Made by a program: the position numbers and the translations under genes. From JBEIGE01 sp040382055 (lineage in GTDB: Bacteria > Pseudomonadota > Gammaproteobacteria > Burkholderiales > Burkholderiaceae_C): DNA of 22,673 bases. Under the pieces are notes generated by a model. The model had not been told where the DNA came from. It made no database searches and worked only from the letters and a program-made list of their open reading frames with translations. Below, piece after piece: positions 1 through 7,709 of this stretch. The stretch spans positions 1 through 22,673 of the forward strand of contig JBEIGE010000035.1 of NCBI GenBank assembly GCA_040382055.1, read 5' to 3'. The first letter of the stretch is position 1; each line of letters starts with the position of its first letter.

Positions 1-1
1 C

Positions 2-229
2 ATCGTCGATGACTTGCGCGCCTTGGCCGTGGTAGTGTGGCCTGCATCGGTGCCACAGGTGGTGCTAACCGACCCCGATGATGACCATGTGCTGGCCGCT
101 GCGCTCACCGGGGCGGCTGATTTGATTGCCTCGGGCGATAAGCGTGATTTGCTGCCCCTTGGTCGCTATCAGGGCATTCCTATCGTTACGGCGCGCGAGG
201 CTTTGCAGCGTATTGCGGCTGGCGACTAA
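2..229 (+). CDS. PIN-domain protein, 3' part (probable toxin of a toxin-antitoxin pair)
   Basis: The reading frame is open from the window edge and ends at TAA 227-229, so only the C-terminal 75 residues are present; the true start lies upstream. The segment DPDDDHVLAAAL followed by ADLIASGDKRDLL matches the second half of PIN domains of the COG1569 type ('putative toxin-antitoxin system toxin component, PIN family'). In that family the acidic D-x-D...D cluster coordinates the metal of a ribonuclease, and the GD-x-DLL stretch is characteristic. It ends with a short helix (TAREALQRI) typical of the family. An antitoxin partner would be expected upstream, outside the window. It converges with the minus-strand MFS cluster. 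RNase activity is family knowledge; the toxin role is inference because the N-terminal catalytic residues and the antitoxin are not visible. Confidence 0.75.
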   Translation: MVDDLRALAVVVWPASVPQVVLTDPDDDHVLAAALTGAADLIASGDKRDLLPLGRYQGIPIVTAREALQRIAAGD

Positions 230-287
230 AGAAGAAGTCACCTGCGAGGGCCTTTGTGGTGCTGTGCGCTTGTGTGCTCGGCTAACT

Positions 288-428
288 TCAACAGCAGCCG
301 GAGAGCTTGTGGCCGCACAGGGCGTTCATGGTCATGCCGCTGGCAAAACCACTCATGGTGCGCAGGGCAAGCTCCTCAAAGCCTCTGGGGCCGCCTGTGG
401 GTGCATTCAGGCCCAGCGCGCTGTTCAT
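288..428 (-). CDS. Possible small protein, 46 aa, translationally coupled to the MFS gene
   Basis: An ATG at 428-426 overlaps the TGA stop of the MFS gene in an ATGA arrangement, and the frame runs 46 codons to TGA 290-288. The product begins MNSALGLNAPTGGPRGF, continues with a Met-rich stretch (TMSGFASGMTMNAL) and ends in GHKLSGCC. Codons are mostly G or C in the third position, as in neighbouring real genes. There is no convincing Shine-Dalgarno sequence ahead of the ATG, so translation would depend on coupling with the MFS gene. I do not recognise the family and assign no function. The alternative is that it is chance coding potential in a short 3' region; conservation of the ATGA junction and peptide in relatives would decide. 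Confidence 0.42.
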   Translation of the reverse strand: MNSALGLNAPTGGPRGFEELALRTMSGFASGMTMNALCGHKLSGCC

Positions 429-1681
429 GGCGTGGCCAGGGCAGTTGGCGTACGCCTAGCCCTTTGCACGCTCAAGGTGCTGAGCACCAGCAAACCAAAC
501 ACCAGCGCCAGCCCTATAAATACGGTCCGGTAGGCGCCCTGATCCATCAGGACGCCAAACAGCAGGGGCGAAATGGCCTGGCCGATATCCAGCCCGGAAT
601 ACACCACGCCATAGACCCGCCCGGTGGCGAGGACCGGGGTGGCGCGTTTGACCAGCAGATCGCGGGATGGCCCCACGATGCCGGACGAAAACCCCATGAG
701 CGCAAACAAAACGGGCACCGCCACAGCGGGCAAAGTGGCCATGCCCAGCACCAGAGCCACGCCAGCGGCCACAACAAAGCCGCTGCCAACCACTTTTTCT
801 GCGGTCAGTGGGTCTTTCACCAAAAATCCACCCAAGACCATGCCTCCCGCACTGGCGACCATGAAGCTGGTGATGCAGATGGCCACCAGCGCAAGCGGGA
901 CGCCATGCAGCTGCCTGGCAGCCTGTGGCGCAAAAACCTGCACCAGACTCAGGGCGATGGCGAAGATAAAAAAGAAGGTGAAGCAGGCCCAGACGGCCGG
1001 GATTCGCAAAAAGCCAAAGGTGTTGGCCTCTGTCACTGGTCTTTGGGCGCTAAGGTCTGGCTCTGGTTGCGACACCGCTGCAGCGGGCAACAAAACCAGC
1101 TGATGGCGGTTAACCCACAAGACCGCAAGAACCACCACCACCAGCAAACCAGCGCACGCCAGGGCCACGCGCCAGTTGTAAGCCAGGGTGAGCGGCACCA
1201 GCAAAGCCGGGGCCACGGCCCAGCCCAAGCTGCCCGTAATGCCGTGGGCACTGTAGGCATGGCCCAATCGTTGCGCACTGACCTTGCGGTTAATGAGGGT
1301 GAAGTCCGCCGGGTGAAACACCCCGTTGCCGGCACCGGCAAGCACGGAAAACAGCATGAGCATAGCGTAGTTGGTGCTGACCGAATAGCCAAAAGCCGCC
1401 ACAGCGATCAAGGACAAACCCACAAACAAGATGGGGCGCGGGCCATAACGGTCTACCCAAAAACCTGACAAGGCCTGAACCGAACAAGACACCACAAAAA
1501 AAACCGTCAGCAACAAGCCCAGTTGGGCGTAGCTGACATCAAAAGCGTCCTTGATCCACGGGAAAAGCGGTGCCAGCAACAACTGGCTGAAGTGGCTGAC
1601 CAAGTGCGCCAGCCCAATCAGGCCAATCAGGCTGGCGTCTTGTCGCAAGGCATTCGGGGTGGCAATGGCGGCAGTGGTCAT
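425..1681 (-). CDS. MFS transporter, fosmidomycin-resistance-like type
   Basis: This 418-residue protein has about twelve hydrophobic segments in two blocks, separated by a polar loop near residues 205-225 (AVSQPEPDLSAQ), the usual layout of a major facilitator superfamily permease in the inner membrane. Between TM2 and TM3 it carries GFWVDRYGPRP, a version of the MFS loop signature. The segment GAGNGVFHPADFTL resembles the 'GxxxFHP' stretch in Fsr-like MFS efflux proteins. The start is ATG 1681, with only a weak AGGG ahead of it. The gene lies 50 bp after the PhoD-like gene on the same strand, so co-transcription is possible. The substrate cannot be read from sequence. The gene may support export or import for the upstream oxidoreductase-hydrolase cluster, but that is only a positional guess. 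Its stop overlaps a possible small ORF. Confidence 0.88.
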   Translation of the reverse strand: MTTAAIATPNALRQDASLIGLIGLAHLVSHFSQLLLAPLFPWIKDAFDVSYAQLGLLLTVFFVVSCSVQALSGFWVDRYGPRPILFVGLSLIAVAAFGYSVSTNYAMLMLFSVLAGAGNGVFHPADFTLINRKVSAQRLGHAYSAHGITGSLGWAVAPALLVPLTLAYNWRVALACAGLLVVVVLAVLWVNRHQLVLLPAAAVSQPEPDLSAQRPVTEANTFGFLRIPAVWACFTFFFIFAIALSLVQVFAPQAARQLHGVPLALVAICITSFMVASAGGMVLGGFLVKDPLTAEKVVGSGFVVAAGVALVLGMATLPAVAVPVLFALMGFSSGIVGPSRDLLVKRATPVLATGRVYGVVYSGLDIGQAISPLLFGVLMDQGAYRTVFIGLALVFGLLVLSTLSVQRARRTPTALATP

Positions 1682-1731
1682 TGCCCTATATTAGGGGAAA
1701 AAATGAGGGGAAAAATCAGGAAACAAAGGGG

Positions 1732-3261
1732 TCAAAGTTGCCAGGGATGGGAGATCACATCGGGTTTGGTCTCATCCATGCGCAGCATTCGAAAGCGCGA
1801 CAGCAGCTGGTAAGTCTGCTCACCGGTGTGTGAAATCTCGCATTCCAGCCAGCCATCGCCATTCCAGGCTTGCGCCTCAATCACCGCTTGGCCACCTGGC
1901 AAAGCCAGCGGCTCATGCGCCATCACTTCATGCGCGGCCACATTGGCAAAGCGCAACGGGGCATGCAGTGCAGGGCTCACCAGTGCATAGGCACGCACCG
2001 CGCTGTGGCTAAAGGTAATTTCCGCACGGGCTGCGCAATGGTAGTCGCCAGAGAGAAAAACAACGTTGTCAATGTGTTCACGCGCAATGAATGCCAGCAA
2101 GCGCAGCCGCTCATCCGGGCTGAATTGCCAGTTGTCGGAATCCCGGGGAGAAGGTGAACCCGATGCGTTTTTCAGGCCTGGTGCCAGCACGCTGCCGGTG
2201 ACGATGAATTTGGGGTGGCGTCCCCTGCCCTGCTCTGCCAGCAGCCATTGCTCCAGCATGCGCCATTGGTCGGCATGCAAAATACTGCGGGCCTGGTTCG
2301 GGCCCAGTGCGCGCCACCGGTGCAGGCGGGTGTTGAGCGACAAAAATGCGGCGGGCGCAGCCTGAAACATGGCATCCATGCCCTGTGGCCCCGCCGTATC
2401 TGGCCCGTAAGCGCGCTGAAATGCCCTGAATGCACTCAGCGCGTTGCTGCTGAGCGTGCTGCCGCCCAAAACAATGTCGTCCTGGCTCCAGTTGTCATTG
2501 ATTTCATGGTCATCCATGACCATGTGCATGGGCAAACGGCGCGCCAGGGCCCGAAACCCGGCTGAGCCAAAAGCGCTGCGGTACCTGGGCAACAGGCGCT
2601 CCAGGCTGGAGGCACTGTCGGCAAAACCGGCCCGGGCGTCTGCATAGATCTGGTCACCCAGCATCCACATAAAGTGTGCCGGGGTATGTCGCACCGCATG
2701 GGCCAGTGCCAACAGGGTTTGGTCACTGCGCCAGGACTCCAGCTCGCTCAAGCCCGGATGCCGGCAGGTTGAGGCCACAAACCTCAGTGATTCGCCGCTT
2801 TGGGGAACACCCAACCGCAGCACGGCTTGTTTCATGGAGCGCAGGGTTCTGCGCTGACGCGACAAGGTTGCTGGCGTGGCTTGCAAGGCAAAAGCGCGCT
2901 GGGTGCGCACGATATGCGCCAGTGGCCGCCAAAGCGCCAAGGCGTCTTGGCGCGTCAGTTCCATGGGCAGCGGCTGCAGCCGCTGTGCAGGCACATCTTC
3001 CAGAACTGAATAAGCCCTGGTCTGCTCAGGTGATGCGTTGGGAGCACCAGCGCTTGAAACCGCAGGTCCCCTTGAAACTGCCGGTGCAACAAAAGGTTCG
3101 CCCCCAGATGTTGCCGCCATGTCCACAACCAATGGGCTGCGACCCTGCGAATCAAGTACCTCTGCCAATGTCAAAGGCTCACCCCAGCGGGTTGGCCAGG
3201 CGTGCGTCTGCGCAGACTGCAACTCTGGGGGATTGCCGCTGAGCGTGTGCAAGCTGAGCAT
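1732..3261 (-). CDS. PhoD-like metallophosphatase
   Basis: This 509-residue protein has the metal-binding motifs of the calcineurin-like PhoD superfamily: a TCRHPG segment near 165-170, GDQIYAD (202-208), the double-acidic MDDHEINDNW (249-258), VTGSVLAPG (355-362) and GDYHCAA (405-411). In the family these residues bind the metal ions used for phosphomonoester or phosphodiester hydrolysis. The first 150 residues are family-specific and include a low-complexity Pro/Ala/Ser-rich stretch (50-80). Unlike classical Bacillus PhoD there is no Tat or Sec signal, so it is predicted to be cytoplasmic or to travel with a partner. The ATG at 3261 has no clear ribosome binding site. It sits 18 bp after, and in the same frame as, the preceding GMC-hydrolase gene, separated by one TAG codon. 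Translational coupling is likely. The substrate is unknown. Confidence 0.85.
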   Translation of the reverse strand: MLSLHTLSGNPPELQSAQTHAWPTRWGEPLTLAEVLDSQGRSPLVVDMAATSGGEPFVAPAVSRGPAVSSAGAPNASPEQTRAYSVLEDVPAQRLQPLPMELTRQDALALWRPLAHIVRTQRAFALQATPATLSRQRRTLRSMKQAVLRLGVPQSGESLRFVASTCRHPGLSELESWRSDQTLLALAHAVRHTPAHFMWMLGDQIYADARAGFADSASSLERLLPRYRSAFGSAGFRALARRLPMHMVMDDHEINDNWSQDDIVLGGSTLSSNALSAFRAFQRAYGPDTAGPQGMDAMFQAAPAAFLSLNTRLHRWRALGPNQARSILHADQWRMLEQWLLAEQGRGRHPKFIVTGSVLAPGLKNASGSPSPRDSDNWQFSPDERLRLLAFIAREHIDNVVFLSGDYHCAARAEITFSHSAVRAYALVSPALHAPLRFANVAAHEVMAHEPLALPGGQAVIEAQAWNGDGWLECEISHTGEQTYQLLSRFRMLRMDETKPDVISHPWQL

Positions 3262-3279
3262 GGCAATGGTGCTGGTACC

Positions 3280-6200
3280 CTAGGCCTGCAAGGGCAAAAC
3301 CAGATCGGCCACCGCATACATGACGCCCTGGTTGGCTTGGACGCCAGGGCGAACCGGCACATAGCCTTGCACGTCGCAGGTGCGAAGCGGCCAAGCCTGA
3401 ACGGTACACGTCGCGCCGCTTGTCACCACCGACATGACGGCCACGGTTTCGTCGGCCTGGCTGTTGTCCACTTCAATCCACACCCTTTGCACGAACTCCC
3501 CAGCCTCCTGTCTGGCCCAGCCCGCGATGGGGCCGGTGCGCGGCAGTCGTGCACGCAAGCGCGGGTGCAAGACTGGCGCGGGAAGGTCCGCTGTGTAGGC
3601 ATTGCCAAAAAAATCAAGCACTTTGGGGAAAATAATCTCGGGTGCGTTCTTGCCTATCGTGCAATCAAAGTGCGCATGGTCGGGCGCAATGAAAAAACGG
3701 TCATGTTCGGTGCGCAAGCGTTGCGCACCAAAGGCGCGCTTGAACTGACGCTCGGTTTCAAGCAAGGACTCTTTGTCAAACAAGACGTTGTCATGGCCAT
3801 GCAGCAACATCACCGGCATGCCCAGAAAGCGCTTGATGTTGTCATCGGTCACATAAATATTCTGGCCGTCGGCATCCACCAGCTTCTCGTAGTCAACGCA
3901 TTTCGCCCCATGCAGAAAAACGCCCAGGTTGGTTTTGCCGAAGTACTCATCCAGCTTCTCATGGGTGCCGCGCTGTCCCGGCGTTGGGGCGATGAGCTGA
4001 TCATGACGAAACAGCCGACTGAGGAACCCGCTCATGCGTTTACAACTGGTGCAATCGGGTTGGATCAGTCGCAAGTCCGACTCGCCGGGGCAGCGCTCGT
4101 GTTCGTCGTAATGAAAACTTGCAAACAAGCGGTCCATCAAGGCATGCAGCACATCGGCCTGGACGGTGCCAGCGGCAAACTGCACATAGTCCAGGCCCAT
4201 GGCATTGACCAGCACCGAGGCCACTTGAAGCCGCATTTGTGCTGTGACCGAACCCACGACAAAGGGCTGAAACTGCGAAAACAACACACCGGCGACCTTG
4301 GGCTTCTCCGGATAGACCGCATCAGCCGGATGGGTCAGATGCCCGCCTAACAGCGACATGGCCATGGAGGCTGAACCCACGCAATGGCTAAAGACAAACA
4401 GCTGAGGGGGCTGGTGCTCAGACAGGGGGCATTCGCTTTGCAGTTGTTTGAGCACATGGTCTACCGCCGCGGGGATGTCGGCCGCACCAATGTCATCCAT
4501 GCTGGACATCTTGGCTGAAGCCCTGAGGAAGGGGCTGACGCGGTACTCCAGCAGCCAGATGTCCCAGCCCTGGGCATAGAGCATGGCGGCCAGGCTGCGT
4601 TGGCCCAGCTCCGGGGCCACAAAGGGCAAGGTGTTCTGGGCAAAGCCGTTGAAGAGAATGATGGACTTGAAACGCCGCATGCCCCGCCCATCGATCACGC
4701 TGTGAACTTTGGGCTGCGCGTACCGCACCAGCCCGATCCAGATTTTCTCTTGGGAGTTTTCGTCATGCGGATGCAGCCGGACCTCCAGGCCTACCGGTGG
4801 CTGGGCCGGGACCCTGTGGTTGCCAGCCAATTGCAAATCAGGATAGGCGCTTTGAGCCAGCTCAAATGGGCCTTGGTCTGGCTGTACAAGCGGGTCTTCC
4901 CTGGGCAGGTCGGCTTTGTAGTCCGGCAAACGAAAATCCAGAATTCGGGATATCAGCAAATACCGCAGCAGGATCAGCGGGTAGCTGGCCATGGCACTCA
5001 TGGCGGTCAAGCTGTCCGGACCGGGCTTGAGTTGCGGGGCTATGCGCCGCGTCATCTCGGGAATATCCATGCTCAGGCGGCCTGAAGCCAGCGAAGTTGC
5101 TTGCGATGGATGGTTGAGCGTCACATCAAGCTGGGTGAGTTGGTCCCAGACACTGCGGCGCTGTGGCGCTGGCCACCCGCCGTGTTTGATTTTCTGTTGA
5201 AGCCAGCTGCCAATGTCGCCCCAACTCATGGCAGGCTGAATCAATTTGCTGCCCTTCAGCACCAAGCTACCTTGGTCAGACTGCAGCGCCAATTCATAAA
5301 CGAAAGTTCGCGCCGCACTGGCATGCCACAGCAGTTTGAGACCGCCCCAGACCAAGCCGAGTGTTCTGAAGAATAGGCTCTTGGAAGGATTCGGGCTGGG
5401 TCGTTTCAGATCCGGCCTCCAACGGCTGATCCAATAGGTGAGCCCACAACGCAGCATGCGTTCGGCTCGACCCAAGAACCCATCCTGTTTGGGACTGAAC
5501 AGCTGTACCCACCCAGAGGTAACTGTCAGTTCCTGTCGTTGCCCGTCGTGGGTATCAATCACCAGCCGGGAGGCGGTGAACGACGAGGTTTTGTTTTGTG
5601 CCGCAATGGCCTGAACCCGATGTAAAGGGTCTTGCCACAGGGCGGACCAGTCGGTGACATCCATCTCCAGAAAAAGCGCTGCTCCCAAAGTCTGGGAATC
5701 ATCTGATGTCTTTAACCACGGCCATGTTGTCGCCGCATCAGGCGAGACCTTCAAGGCCCCGCGCAACACCTCGGCCATCACCGCACCGCGTGGCGCCTGG
5801 GGCGGCGTGCGGATCAGCGGTGGTGCGGGTGGGCAAGGCTTGAGATCCTCCTCGTTCACATCCGCTGCGGTTTTGCCTGCTGGCTGCTCCATCACCAAGC
5901 GGCATACACGCTCGGCCAACGCGGTGATGGTCAACAGCGGGTTGACACCCAGAGACGAAGGAATGATGGATCCGTCCAGAACCATCAGGCCGGGATAGGT
6001 CGTGCCATCGGGCTTGAAAACCTGACCCAGGTGGTTGACCACGCCATTGGCAAAGTCGTTGGCCATGCGACAGCCCCCCAGCGGGTGCACGGTGACCCAG
6101 GCCTCTGGCTGTTTGGGCCCGCTCAACACCTCCGAGATGCCGTCCGGCAACACGCCGGAGACAGGGTTGGGTAGGAATTCAGCCCCCAGTTCCTTGACGC

Positions 6201-7689
6201 AGGCTGCCCGCTGACGGTGCAAGGCCTGTGCAGGACTGGTTGATTTTTCGTTCCAAGCCCAATTCAGCCTTGACTCATACGCTATCAATTCTGCAGCACC
6301 AGCGGCGGAGTCGTGCCCCATGCCCAGCAAGGCCAAGCTGTTGGCAATGGCTTGGGGACGCACCGCCAAGGGGTCGTTTGTCGCCTTGCCACGCAAGCCC
6401 CAACGGGCAAGTTGTGGCAACAAGCCTAGCGTGGTAAAAACCTCGGAGGCCGGCGTCCTGAGCAAGCCCGGAACGCCCCCGTCCTGGGTGATGGTTGATC
6501 GTCGGAAATCGTTTGAATCATTAAAGCGAACGACCGCCGAGATGGTGGGGCCAACCGCCTGAGGTGATGTGGGATCAACCGGGGCTGAACTGCCCTGCCC
6601 GATGGCGTTGGCTTCTTGTGACAGGTCGTAAGCGGCACTCAGGTCATCGCCGTTGGCAGAAATACCCTTGCCTAGCCAGGCATCAGCCACCGGCAAACCA
6701 TTGCGTCTTGAACGCAGCAAGATTTCGGTTGAACCGAAGGTTCCTGCCGACAGCACCACACGTTTCGCACGCAAGCGGAAGGTGTAGGCATCGCCTTTGC
6801 CAAGCGGATGCGCTTTTTCCCAGGTACCGCGCTCGGCGGTACGCACACACAGAATCTCCCAGTCGTGAGCCGGATGATCCGAGCCGGGTTTGTAGCTCAC
6901 TGCCAGCACACTGACACCGGTGAACATGGAGGCACCCGCCTTTCGCGCTCTTGGCAAATAGGTTTTGTTCAGGCTGAGCTTGGCATCATGGTTGCAACCG
7001 GAGCAACAGTCGCCACAACCCACACAGGCATTGCGATTACCCAAGCCCTGGGTTGGCTGTTGGCGAAATTCGATCGCGAGAGGCACATCCTCAAACCTGA
7101 CTTCCACCCCTTTGGGGCCAAACTGCTTTTTGGCAGTCTGGGCGATATCCTGCATGCGTTGGTATTTCAGGGTGTTTTGCACCACACAAGCGGGCGATTG
7201 TTTCTGGATATCGGCCCCCTGAATTTCAAGTCCTGCACGGGCACGATCAAAATCCTCAGAGAGATCTTCACCCTGCAACTCGCTTGGCCAAGCAGATTGG
7301 GTGAACACTTCTGCGTCGGGTTGCAGAGCCACGGCGGCATTGATCAGGCTGCCGCCACCCAGGCCATTGCCTACCAGCGCATTGGCACGATCACCGACAC
7401 GGAAATCAAAAAGTGCCGACTCGTATCCCATAGCCGCCGCGCCTTGGGGACGGCTGGTTTCTGCCCGTATGAATGCCCCGATCTGGCTCAGGTCTGATGG
7501 GAATTCGCCCGCCACATACTCTTCACCACGCTCCAGAAGCGTTACGGAGTGGCCCGCCTGGGCAAACCTCAGGGCGGCAACAGACCCCCCGTAACCGGAG
7601 CCCACCACCAAGACCTCAAATTCAGGGTCTCGGCCGCCCTTGGATGCTTTTTCAACAAGTTCTTCAACACTTTGAGATAACCAGTGCAT
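3280..7689 (-). CDS. GMC oxidoreductase (cholesterol-oxidase-like) fused to alpha/beta hydrolase
   Basis: This is a very long 1469-residue cytoplasmic-looking protein with no signal peptide. Residues about 22-600 form a GMC flavoenzyme: FAD site VVGSGYGG (28-35) with acidic E53, an N-terminal FAD loop GNGLGGGSLIN (108-117), and C-terminal HPLGGCR (His535) and GVNP (Asn583), equivalent to the His/Asn pair of cholesterol oxidase. Cysteines 222, 225, 228 and 232 have ferredoxin spacing. Residues about 650-960 are a linker/lipid-enzyme-like region with a hydrophobic stretch near 902-915. Residues about 1005-1365 are an alpha/beta hydrolase with nucleophile elbow SHCVGS (Cys1103), HGHDN (Asp1300) and HAHFD (His1340). 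The last ~100 residues are unassigned. ATG 7689 follows GGAGGT with a 6-nt spacer. The gene lies 20 bp after the EAL gene and 18 bp before the PhoD-like gene. A hydrophobic or sterol-like alcohol/ester substrate is inferred, not shown. Confidence 0.88.
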   Translation of the reverse strand: MHWLSQSVEELVEKASKGGRDPEFEVLVVGSGYGGSVAALRFAQAGHSVTLLERGEEYVAGEFPSDLSQIGAFIRAETSRPQGAAAMGYESALFDFRVGDRANALVGNGLGGGSLINAAVALQPDAEVFTQSAWPSELQGEDLSEDFDRARAGLEIQGADIQKQSPACVVQNTLKYQRMQDIAQTAKKQFGPKGVEVRFEDVPLAIEFRQQPTQGLGNRNACVGCGDCCSGCNHDAKLSLNKTYLPRARKAGASMFTGVSVLAVSYKPGSDHPAHDWEILCVRTAERGTWEKAHPLGKGDAYTFRLRAKRVVLSAGTFGSTEILLRSRRNGLPVADAWLGKGISANGDDLSAAYDLSQEANAIGQGSSAPVDPTSPQAVGPTISAVVRFNDSNDFRRSTITQDGGVPGLLRTPASEVFTTLGLLPQLARWGLRGKATNDPLAVRPQAIANSLALLGMGHDSAAGAAELIAYESRLNWAWNEKSTSPAQALHRQRAACVKELGAEFLPNPVSGVLPDGISEVLSGPKQPEAWVTVHPLGGCRMANDFANGVVNHLGQVFKPDGTTYPGLMVLDGSIIPSSLGVNPLLTITALAERVCRLVMEQPAGKTAADVNEEDLKPCPPAPPLIRTPPQAPRGAVMAEVLRGALKVSPDAATTWPWLKTSDDSQTLGAALFLEMDVTDWSALWQDPLHRVQAIAAQNKTSSFTASRLVIDTHDGQRQELTVTSGWVQLFSPKQDGFLGRAERMLRCGLTYWISRWRPDLKRPSPNPSKSLFFRTLGLVWGGLKLLWHASAARTFVYELALQSDQGSLVLKGSKLIQPAMSWGDIGSWLQQKIKHGGWPAPQRRSVWDQLTQLDVTLNHPSQATSLASGRLSMDIPEMTRRIAPQLKPGPDSLTAMSAMASYPLILLRYLLISRILDFRLPDYKADLPREDPLVQPDQGPFELAQSAYPDLQLAGNHRVPAQPPVGLEVRLHPHDENSQEKIWIGLVRYAQPKVHSVIDGRGMRRFKSIILFNGFAQNTLPFVAPELGQRSLAAMLYAQGWDIWLLEYRVSPFLRASAKMSSMDDIGAADIPAAVDHVLKQLQSECPLSEHQPPQLFVFSHCVGSASMAMSLLGGHLTHPADAVYPEKPKVAGVLFSQFQPFVVGSVTAQMRLQVASVLVNAMGLDYVQFAAGTVQADVLHALMDRLFASFHYDEHERCPGESDLRLIQPDCTSCKRMSGFLSRLFRHDQLIAPTPGQRGTHEKLDEYFGKTNLGVFLHGAKCVDYEKLVDADGQNIYVTDDNIKRFLGMPVMLLHGHDNVLFDKESLLETERQFKRAFGAQRLRTEHDRFFIAPDHAHFDCTIGKNAPEIIFPKVLDFFGNAYTADLPAPVLHPRLRARLPRTGPIAGWARQEAGEFVQRVWIEVDNSQADETVAVMSVVTSGATCTVQAWPLRTCDVQGYVPVRPGVQANQGVMYAVADLVLPLQA

Positions 7690-7709
7690 CTGTTGACCTC
7701 CATGGACGT

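Noticed and set aside
254..1468. Long plus-strand open frame (404 codons) opposite the MFS gene
   Set aside because: The product is His/Gln/Gly-rich with no domain, whereas the minus strand encodes a full MFS protein; it is a GC-rich shadow frame.
1691..1720. Two copies of AGGGGAAAAA just upstream of the MFS gene
   Set aside because: Short low-complexity direct repeat; no evidence that it is a binding site or a mobile-element footprint.
3202..4350. Long plus-strand open frame (382 codons) opposite the hydrolase part
   Set aside because: No recognisable motif, and it lies wholly over conserved hydrolase and PhoD-like coding sequence on the minus strand.
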